Assembly (NCBI RefSeq): GCF_000327385.1
Contig: NW_008708079.1
Coordinates: 191,717-255,716, forward strand
Reading direction: 5' to 3'
DNA from: Lottia gigantea
Lineage: Eukaryota; Mollusca; Gastropoda; Lottiidae
DNA: 64,000 nucleotides
Both the position numbers and the translations under genes were made by a program. Positions 56,496 through 64,000 of the stretch are shown here, one piece after another. Every line of letters begins with the position of its first letter. Positions within the stretch are counted from its first letter, which is position 1. The notes under the pieces were generated by a model. The model did not search any database. It had not been told where the DNA came from and saw only the letters and a list, made by a program, of their open reading frames with translations.

Positions 56496-57156
56496 CTGTA
56501 AAATAAAATACAACCATAATAATGAATATTTCATTAGCTACTAAATATCAAGAATGGGCCATGAAGTAAATACAGTGGAGCCCTGTTAATCCATAATAAA
56601 TTGTTGCATAATACAGTTAATAAAGAGAAAAGTCAGACAAGATATTTTCGGTGAAAAATTATCAGATCATCACGAAAATTGATCATCTTCATAATGATAT
56701 TGACACACAAATTCAAAATCAAAAGAATCTGTAAAGAATTGTAGCCTGTAGAGTGAGCTAACCCAAATGTGAACGGACCGTCTGACTGCCAGTGTGATTA
56801 CAATAAACACCCAAAATATATTTGTGTGCATATAAGAAATAGCTTAAAATTTTGCTTAAAACTGAACTTTCTCGGAAATGTGTGAAGGTAAAAAATCTGA
56901 AAGTATCACTAAAAACTGAATCACATTAAATGCATGAATAAGGTCTATAGTACAGAACAACATTATTGTTTATTATACAGAAAGTTAAGATGTAGGCCAA
57001 AGTAAGGTAAGAACATGTGATGTTGCCACTCAATATCATGGTGTCTGCATTATTCAAAGTTTTTGGTCAGAGCAGGGTGCACATTATTTATGGCAATGAT
57101 TTTTAGATTTACTGAACTTATTAATTATTAAATTATATCGTCTCTTTTATATTAAG
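56496..57156. other. SNX13 intron with a possible pogo-type end and an R1 scrap
   Basis: TACAGTGGAGCCCTGTTAATCC-like text at 56571 resembles a Tigger/pogo terminus (TA|CAGTGGAGCCC) but no partner end was found. A decayed R1 tail (GAACGGACCGTCTGACTG, TTTGTGTGCATATAAG) lies near 56770-56845. Confidence 0.4.
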
Positions 57157-57200
57157 GCTGTACCAAAATAATTTTCTGTTCTCTGGGATTTCTTAAAAAA
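57157..57200. mobile_element. single end of the GGCCATACC TIR family
   Basis: GGCTGTACCAAAATAATTTT, CTGTTCTCTGGGATTTCTT matches the right end of the element at 36549-37849 with few differences. I found no partner end between here and 59000. Confidence 0.65.
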
Positions 57201-57529
57201 ACAACTTAAAAGGCTAATGTTTGTATAATTGAGTTGTTATTGAGAATTGAAGGGTAATGTCTGATCATGTTGATTTGAAAGGCTAAACAAATCGATAAAT
57301 GTATACACACTTTCATTGAAGGCACGGCATTATTCAATTACGGTAGGTTAACTCAAACTGAATTAAAGATTAACAGAGCTAATTTTTCTGGGGCTTTTGA
57401 ATAATTGTGGTAGTTATTTGATGTGTGGAAGTCATATCAACAGAATAAGATATATAGTAGGGTTTAGAATGAGTTCATCCTCACTTTCTCTATTTGCTTA
57501 TTGTTTCTTGTATCTAACATCATTTGAAA

Positions 57530-58658
57530 ATGGCTGGTCGTCCTGTTGTGTACACCACAAAGGAGAAACTGAATGTAATTGCATTTGCTGAGGCTCATGT
57601 GTGGCGTCCAAGTGTGCCTTTTTCCGTGAAGTTGAAGCTGAGGTGGTGACCAGCATCGAAGATAGAAGATAACAGGGCCATCAAGTGCCTTCCACTGAAG
57701 TTAGAATTCAAGCTTTAAAGGTCCACAAACAGATGATGATAAAGACCCCTTTCAGGACTATGTCCTCATAGTTTTATAAATTCGTGAACCGGAATCACCT
57801 TTCACACAGTAGAACCAATATTTCCCAGAAATTACCTAGCGATTACGAAGAATAGTTGTTGGAATTTCAGAAGTTCATCATTAAACAGAGAAAGAAGAAC
57901 AAATATGACCTGATTGGTAACACTGAACAAATACCAATGACGTTTAATCTCCCGTCAGCTTCAACAATAACTACTAAAGTTGATAAAACAGTCCATCTGA
58001 GTACGACAATGAGAAAAACAGATTTACGCTGATGTTGGCTTGTACGGCTGATGGAGGGAAGCTGTCACCATATGTAATCTTCCATCGAAAGACTTTACCA
58101 AGGGGCCTCAACTTTCCACCTGGAATCATGTACGCTGCAAGGAGAAAGGGCGGATGGATAACTTAACCACAGATTGGCTAAAGACAGTTTGGGGTAAACG
58201 ACCAGGTGCCATACTCAAGAAGAAATACTTGTTGGTTTTAGATGCTTCCATTGTCATGGAAGTTCTGGGGTGAAAGATATCCTGAAAGAAGAACTAACCA
58301 CAGATTTAGCTATCATATCTGGTGGCTTAACTAGTATCCTTCAACCATTGGAGGTGAAGTCACAGTGGCCAGTAGCGATCACACTTACACCAAGGCAGGA
58401 GCTAGAAGAAAAGTTAAATTGGATATAATGTGTGAGTGGATAGTGAAAGCGTGGAAGGAACTGGATGCAGACATTACAATTTGTAATTTTATAAAGTGCT
58501 GCATATCGAATGCCATGGATGGCATGGTAGACGATCTCTTGTTGGAAGATATGTGTGTAGGACAGAATAAACTGTTTAGATTAGACCCAGAGGAAGAAAT
58601 TACAAAGGGTGCATTCAAAGAATTGGATGAGGAAATAACCGATGATTCTGATATTTGA
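57530..58658 (+). mobile_element. pogo/Tigger-family transposase, decayed
   Basis: It starts MAGRPVVYTTKEKLNVIAFA (N-terminal helix-turn-helix region) at 57533. Downstream pieces include MTFNLPSASTITTK, RFTLMLACTADGGKLSPYVI (DDE domain after the first catalytic aspartate), FHRKTLP, and a C-terminal ORF 58365-58658 with LDIMCEWIVKAWKELDADI and FIKCCISNAMDGMVDDLL. This order is that of pogo/Tigger (DDE_1) transposases. Several frameshifts and internal stops lie between 57600 and 58360, and the HTH-to-DDE part is shortened (about 375 codons of space against about 500 expected). It is a fossil DNA transposon gene and not a host gene. Confidence 0.85.
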
Positions 58659-59700
58659 TATCATGACGAAAAAACTGACTTAGTTTAATGAAGATGATGA
58701 CAAAGTAATTAACTAAAAAGGAAGGGTGCAAAATAACTAAAGGAAAAAAAAAAGTGTTACCATATAATATTGTAAATAAAAGCTCATCGGTTTTTAATTG
58801 TTTATCATTTAAAAAAAAAAAATTGAAGGTATTGAATTTACGAAGAGTGAAAAATTATTTTCAGAATAGTTTTATTTCCAATTTGGTCAAAATTAAGGTT
58901 TTTATATATCAGTTAGATCCTAGATTAAGATGGATCCAACTTATTAATTATACTTATATTGTATTATATTATTTGTACTGTGAGAAAATGTTATTAGAGT
59001 GTAGCAAACAGGGATGACTGAAAATATAAAGATTAGTCTATTTCATTCCAGGTAGAATAAATACTAATCAAAAGTAAACAAACCAGTGATGAACACAGCC
59101 TCACTTTAACCAAGGTTAAGAATTTCAGTTTTAAACTAGATAAAATTGAAGTGGACTGAACATGTCAAGGGTGTCTGCCTTAACAATATCCATACAACTT
59201 CTGACACATGTATATAACTATACAACTAATATACTTAGAAACTGTGGTTTATGCGGGGCATATTTCGTTTTATGATCTTTTCTGTGGGGCAGTGAAAATT
59301 TGTGGGGCATATAAAACACCCCGTATTTAAAAAAGGTATATTTGGATTTTAGACGCACCCACATGTCAAAAATGCTGTAGTGCATAATACGGGTTTTAAA
59401 TCGAAATTTTATATGTTTGAAATCAGTTACCTCCCTTTGTCCAACCCTTAACTGAAAAATGTGAAATCGAGGTTTCTCCCAGATACTGGATTATCGAGGC
59501 TACAATCTCGTGACGACGCTAGAAGTTACAAGTTACAGTTATAAGGTGAGCAAATTATTCCTAGGCTAGGTGAAGGTAACTATTTCAGTTTTATTTTTAA
59601 AGAAATGTCATAGTAATTTGATCAAACTGTAGGTGATCGAAAGCCGATAATTGTAGCAGTCGATTAGATCCATGAGAATTAGAATCCTGGGTACGTGAGC
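58659..59700. other. intron/intergenic, nothing certain
   Basis: An ORF at 58754-59017 shows no family resemblance. Around 59505-59545 the text GACGACGCTAGAAGTTACAA, TTATAAG|GTGAGC could be the end of a non-coding first exon of the plus-strand gene that follows, but this is only a splice-site guess. Confidence 0.3.
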
Positions 59701-59726
59701 CATTTTGTTTGTCACAAGAAAAAGAT

Positions 59727-59987
59727 ATGGATATGCCTGTTGGATTTATTGGTTTAATCGAAGAGGTTGAACATTCTCAAGTCTCAGCATTTTGTAGTGA
59801 TTTCCATTTGGATGTTCTTGATACTGTTGAATTCGGTGGTTTTTTGTTCATTGCCTTTTTTGATTTATCTGAAATGCTGGATTGTTACATATTTTGCCGC
59901 CTGAACGGATTTATTTGCCACATGTTCATTGGTTGTTCTTCAGCCTTACTTTGTGGATCAAATGGTAGGAATAATTTTAGTGTTTGA
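59727..59987 (+). CDS. small ORF upstream of the PWWP-like exon, unknown
   Basis: From the ATG at 59727 it reads MDMPVGFIGLIEEVEHSQVS then AFCSDFHLDVLDTVEFGGFL, followed by a hydrophobic, cysteine-rich end. The first 40 residues look protein-like; the rest may be intron read-through. It could be a first coding exon of the locus continued at 60448, but I found no donor that joins the frames with confidence. Confidence 0.3.
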   Translation: MDMPVGFIGLIEEVEHSQVSAFCSDFHLDVLDTVEFGGFLFIAFFDLSEMLDCYIFCRLNGFICHMFIGCSSALLCGSNGRNNFSV

Positions 59988-60447
59988 TATTATTTATACA
60001 CCACCTGATTACCTTCTTAACTTATGTTTTCAAAGTATTTAAGATTAAAATCTTGCATTCTAGCAAAAAAAACAAAAGAAAAGATAAATCGGAAATTCAA
60101 GTAGACCTAAAAAGAAATTCTGCTATTGTCTACTAGCCTAGTGCTACTTTGGCAGATTATGGCACTCTCAAAGGTTGGTTTTAATTTAATTTTCTTGTTT
60201 TATTAAAACGTTCTGTTCTTTTTTAGGCTTTAGATCTAGTGTGTGTTTGACCAATAGATTTTGGTCATTTAATGCATACCGATAAACCACTATTCTGTTA
60301 GATTGGAACACCTTCTGAAATTGAACCTCAAATTCTCATTCCCCTTCCCGAAAAAAATAAATTTGCAGAGGAATTAGTGAATTAGTCAATTAGTGAAACA
60401 AAAAACAAACTAGTATATTAAAGCTTCAAACAATCTGTTTTGTTTAG

Positions 60448-60536
60448 GAAATAGTTTGGGTTAAACTGGATGGTGGAGTGTGGTGGCCAGGTTATGTTAC
60501 AGATGAAGAAATTAGATTTTGGGATGAAGAATACGT
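60448..60536 (+). CDS. PWWP-domain-like exon
   Basis: After an acceptor TTTTGTTTAG the exon reads EIVWVKLDGGVWWPGYVTDE then EIRFWDEEYV and ends at a donor GTGAGT. VWVKLDGGVWWPG is a clear PWWP-type signature (VWAKxxGxPWWPAxV), a chromatin-reader fold that binds methylated histone tails and DNA. Only the first half of the domain is here; the next exon is not evident, and joining directly to 61703 gives a stop in either phase. It could be a host gene in the SNX13 intron or a piece of a mobile or retrocopied locus. Confidence 0.6.
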
Positions 60537-60615
60537 GTGAGTTTTTTATTTTTGATGGGTTTTCTTGATTACTGTTTATCAGCTTTTAATAAGATTTTGA
60601 ACTTGAAGAACTCTT

Positions 60616-60745
60616 TGGAAATGAAATGAAATGAGGTTTAACGTCCTACTTTTCTGCACCAACCGGACTAATGAAGACGGGCATACGCCATGCAGTGTGC
60701 AATGAGGGAAATTTTGCCTAGACAGCGGCCGTCGCCTACTTTTCT
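60616..60745 (+). repeat. SINE-like dispersed repeat, 5' part
   Basis: AAATGAAATGAGGTTTAACG, TCCTACTTTTCTGCACCA and ATGAAGACGGGCATACGCCA match the first ~130 bp of the copy at 21118-21430. It breaks off after CAGCGGCCGTCGCCTACTTT. Confidence 0.65.
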
Positions 60746-60829
60746 TCTTCAATATTTTTGATCATTGATGTTGAAAATTTATTATTAATTGTTTTTTCTT
60801 AAATATTGTAATCTTTTCTTTTGCATAGC

Positions 60830-61220
60830 CAAATAGCTCCTTAAGTTATACTGAATAATATTTAGTATGAGTTATTGCCCTTGTTCTTGAAAACGCTTTC
60901 AAATTTAGCTCTTAAACACTAAAAGGCATGATTCTTTCTGGAGTTTGACTAATCTTGGTTCTATTATTCAGTTCTGCGCTGAAGATTGAATATTTGCCTT
61001 CTAGAGTTTTCACGAGCTAAAAAAATTGAACACGTTTTCAAGAACAAGGGCAATAACTCATACTCAATATTATTCAGTATCACCCTAAAGACTTAAAAAG
61101 AAGTGTATGACTGAAGGTTGAATATTTCATACTGGTGATTGTTACTGTACTGCTAAATATTTTTATTCAAAATCAAAGCTGCTAGTGGGCGTATATTACC
61201 TTGCCCGGCAAGCTATCTTT
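60830..61220 (-). repeat. R1 modular repeat with head, inverted
   Basis: Core units on the minus strand and the head at 61178-61219 (plus: GCTGCTAGTGGGCGTATATT, ACCTTGCCCGGCAAGCTATC). The follow-on text matches the copy at 6417 (AAATATTTTTATTCAAAATC, GTTACTGTACTGCTAAATAT). Confidence 0.8.
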
Positions 61221-61702
61221 GATGGGATGGTGCCCTCTGAAATTAGCTTGAACATAGAGCTCAGAAAGATCTTTCAGAAGTGCTTTGAATGAAGTGGAGC
61301 TGACGGCATCGGAAGTGAAGTGTCTTCATTTCTCCAAACTTTAAAATGCATTTACCAACAAACAGTTCAACTCAGAAAAAAAATCTATCCATTAGTGCGC
61401 TGGAAAGCTCAGAAAGAGAGCACGATCATACAGTAAATATTTACTTTAGAGGACACAATCCCTTTAAGGACACAGGTGCTCCAAACACTGACTCATATCC
61501 GATATAGATTTTTATCGTAAATGTTTTGTTTTCAAATTGCCATCATCACATCAGCATGTTTTCTTTTTCTCTAACTGGTATATGTGAATATTGTTTTATG
61601 AACAAAATTTTGGTAATATCATTTAATGATGATAGTTTGTTTATTAAATGAAGCCTGTGAAGCCTATGGAATAATCATGGTTTCTTGATTCTTATGTTAC
61701 AG

Positions 61703-63779
61703 AGAAACTGAAAAGAAAAAAATGTTTGTTAAAGAAGTTTGAAACAGATCTTTCAAAAGCATTATTAGAATATAGTGATACAAGAATCATAGAGGATAAA
61801 AGTTTTCCCGGCATTAAAAAGGAAGATGTTAATCCAGGTTGTAGTTCTATACAAAATGATATTTCTATTACAAGCCATTTAGAGGATAACATTGGAGATG
61901 ATGTTTGTAAGAAGGATAATATTGAAGATGATGATTGTATGAAGGATAACATTGAAGATGATTGTAAGAAGGATAACATTGAAGATGATGTTTGTAAGAA
62001 GGATAATATTGAAGATGATGATTGTATGAAGGATAACATTGAAGATGATGATTGTATAAAGGATAACATTGAAGATGATGATTGTATAAAGGATAACATT
62101 GGAGATGATGTTTGTAAGAAGGATGATATTGAAGATGATGATTGTATGAAGGATAACATTGAAGATGATGATTGTATAAAGGATAACATTGAAGATGATG
62201 ATTGTATAAAGGATAACATTGGAGATGATGTTTGTAAGAAGGATAATATTGAAGATGATGATTGTATGAAGGATAACATTGTGAAGATGATGATTGTAAG
62301 AAGGATAACATTAAAGATGATGATTGGATGAAGGATAACATTGAAGATGATGATTGTAAGAAGGATAACATTGATGATGATGTTTGTAAGAAGGATAACA
62401 TTGGAGATGATGATTGTAAGAAAGATAACATTGATGATGATGATTGTAAGAAGGATAACATTGAAGATGATGATTGTAAGAAGGATAACATTGAAGATGA
62501 TGATTGTAAGAAGGATAACATTAAAGATGATGATTGTAAGAAGGATAACATTGATGATGATGATTGTAAGAAGGATAACACTAAAGATGATGATTGTAAG
62601 AAGGACAACATTAAAGATGATGATTGTAAGAAGGATAACATTAAAGATGATGATTGTAAGAAGGATAACATTGATGATGATGATTGTAAGAAGGATAACA
62701 TTAAAGATGATGATTGTAAGAAGGATAACATTAAAGATGATGTTTGTAAGAAGGATAACATTAAAGAAGATGATTGTATGAAGGATAAAATCGAAGATGA
62801 TGTTTGTAAGAAGGATAACATTGAAGATGATGAATGTATGAAGGATAACACTTTGCCTGGCATTCATTAAGGATGATTCTTTATGGATACATTCTAAATC
62901 CTGCCCCTTTAAACCAGAAAATAGTAATAGAAACTTTTTAAGAAATGGTAGAATAATGCTTCAAAGTGTTTTACACTCTCCAGAAACAGATGGCAAACTA
63001 GTTGATTTATTTTCCAAATTTAAAGAAACGGCTAAGAATCCAGGGTTAAAAGAGATATGTAAAAACGACGAATTAATCTGTGTTTTTGCATCTAATTTAT
63101 TGGACAGACTGGGAACAGAGGAAGAGCAACGGAGAAAGGATAAAGACAATATTAGAACCAAAGTACGGAGTGTAGGGAGGCTTCTGAAGAAGCTTAATGA
63201 GAAGAAATTTCGTGATCTACCATTGAATTCCTATATTTGTGGAAGGGAATTTTCAACAGTTGTCAACACGGTTAAAGAGTTGTCCATTGAATGTAACTCT
63301 CCAAATTGAGAGAGTTTGAGACAAATTAATAAAAAAATTGAACTACCATCTACTGAAGATTTGGTTACTTTAAAGTCATTTTGACGACTGAACTAAATAG
63401 AGGTTTACCTTTTAAACTTTTAATAGAAGAATGGGTAAAGTATGCTGAAACGTTGATAACACGTTTGGTATTATTCAATAAAAGAAGAATATCTGAGGTG
63501 GAGGAGTTAACCATGGTTGATTTTGAGAAAAGGGTACGTGGAGAGAGTGCCAATGAAGAGCTCTCAAGATTGGATACAGCAGAAAAAATTCTTGCAAAGA
63601 GGTCAAAATCACGCTTTGATCATTTATATTTTACTCCCTATCAGGTCAGATTGTTTTTAATAACTGTACTTTTACACACCACCTATCTTAATGACTGTAG
63701 TTTGATAATTATAAAAAAAATATCATTGAAAAAAGTCCTTGGATCTCATGGATCTCATCATTGCCATCTTGAAAAATAA
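61703..63779 (+). pseudogene. repeat-rich reading frame of an uncharacterised invertebrate family, broken
   Basis: After an acceptor TATGTTACAG the frame opens with KLKRKKCLLKKFETDLSKAL, passes a proline/cysteine linker (PGIKKEDVNPGCSSIQNDI) and enters an acidic 10-residue repeat (KDNIEDDDCK) of 30-bp units. After it come DSLWIHSKSCPFKPENSNRN, then LKEICKNDELICVFASNLLD, NIRTKVRSVGRLLKKLNEKK, STVVNTVKELS and, in a shifted frame, LPFKLLIEEWVKYAETLITR with LVLFNKRRISEVEELTM. The FNKRRxxEV block and the RTKxRxxGRLL block recall a large set of uncharacterised marine-invertebrate proteins, some of which I associate with tyrosine-recombinase-like domains; that link is from memory. At least three breaks: a 2-base shift inside the array near 62281, a stop at 62868, and a stop and frameshift between 63307 and 63385. 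Confidence 0.5.
61881..62855 (+). repeat. 30-bp coding-type minisatellite, ~32 copies
   Basis: The unit GAAGGATAACATTGAAGATG plus ATGATTGTAA encodes KDNIEDDDCK in the plus frame. Variants (GATGATGATG, AAAGATGATG, TGTATGAA) are ordered in higher-order blocks: a ~120-bp block repeats at 61981, 62101 and 62221. One unit near 62281 has two extra bases and shifts the frame. The opposite strand is also open (LSFLQSSSLM-like repeats), an artefact of the 30-bp period. Confidence 0.95.
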
Positions 63780-64000
63780 AGAAGATATCAATTAAATAAT
63801 TTTCTTTTAGATGGATAATCAAACTCAAATTGCTAATTATATTTTTACAGTTTTGAATTCCATATTGTTTTAGTTATAACATTGATTATTTAAATGACTT
63901 TATCTGGATGAATTTTAGTTGGAGATAATACTTTGTCATTTCAGAATGGACTTAATAGAGGTCCGGGGGAAAAGTACCAGGGGCCTCAGAAAAGTGTTGT
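63780..64000. other. right edge, nothing recognised
   Basis: AT-rich, no exon on either strand that I can support. Confidence 0.3.

Noticed and set aside
58365-58658. Independent host gene of 97 codons
   Set aside because: It is the C-terminal part of the decayed pogo/Tigger transposase that starts at 57533.
61692-62867. Minus-strand ORFs of 331 and 391 codons (LSFLQSSS / NVILLTII repeats)
   Set aside because: They are the opposite strand of the 30-bp array; the plus strand has non-repeat protein-like flanks and the minus strand does not.
56500-64000. N-terminal SNX13 exons (PXA start, membrane anchor)
   Set aside because: No minus-strand stretch with PXA-like sequence and GT/AG sites could be recognised, so none is reported.

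Overview
This is a eukaryotic, AT-rich (by eye about one third G+C), intron-dominated window. It is most likely from a marine invertebrate and probably a mollusc. That placement is an inference from the repeat landscape: dispersed modular repeats with tandem cores, Penelope-like elements, a metazoan copia-like fossil and SINE-like copies. It does not come from a marker gene.

The backbone is one host gene on the minus strand, a sorting nexin 13 (SNX13) homologue. Sixteen internal exons can be placed between 56495 (5' side) and 6005 (3' side). All have GT/AG boundaries and compatible phases, and together they give about 578 codons. In order they encode the end of the PXA domain, a helical linker, the RGS domain, an acidic/serine linker, the PX domain, a C-terminal linker and the start of the Nexin_C domain. 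The N-terminal exons (membrane anchor and most of PXA) and roughly the last 150 codons are not visible and should lie beyond the right and left edges. Nearly everything else sits in SNX13 introns.

Layout: 0.2-9.4 kb holds a 1.9-kb repeat (family C) and several copies of a modular head/core/tail repeat (families R1 and R2, including a 171-bp tandem core), with the last visible SNX13 exon at 6.0 kb. At 9.4-13.3 kb a Penelope-like fragment with a hammerhead-like motif abuts a broken Ty3/Gypsy fossil. At 13.3-20 kb there are R3 repeats, four SNX13 exons, a 59-bp tandem array, another Penelope remnant and a foldback MITE. At 20-24.8 kb lies a copia-like fossil carrying a hAT-like MITE and a SINE, followed by repeats. 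The PX exons are at 26.8 and 29.6 kb. An 18-bp minisatellite in two blocks and a pogo-like MITE fill 29.8-33.2 kb. At 34.8-38.5 kb there is a three-level nest: an old repeat split by a hAT element with a perfect 8-bp target duplication, which itself contains a 1.3-kb terminal-inverted-repeat element with an unassigned 176-codon ORF. Two more Penelope fragments lie at 39.2-44.6 kb. At 45.3-49.9 kb one SNX13 exon is sandwiched between two minisatellites. Eight exons lie at 50.4-56.5 kb, with an inverted second copy of the family C repeat. At 57.2-63.8 kb, in the opposite orientation, are a decayed pogo/Tigger transposase and a PWWP-like exon plus a broken repeat-rich reading frame.

The strongest oddity is around exon 47195-47327. 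Its own 3' end plus 5' splice site has been amplified into about 57 tandem copies, most carrying a full GTAAGT donor. The intron in front of the same exon has been amplified into a 33-bp array whose unit carries a branch-point-like CTAAT. The second array also contains an assembly gap and a 1408-bp repeat offset, so its true size is uncertain.
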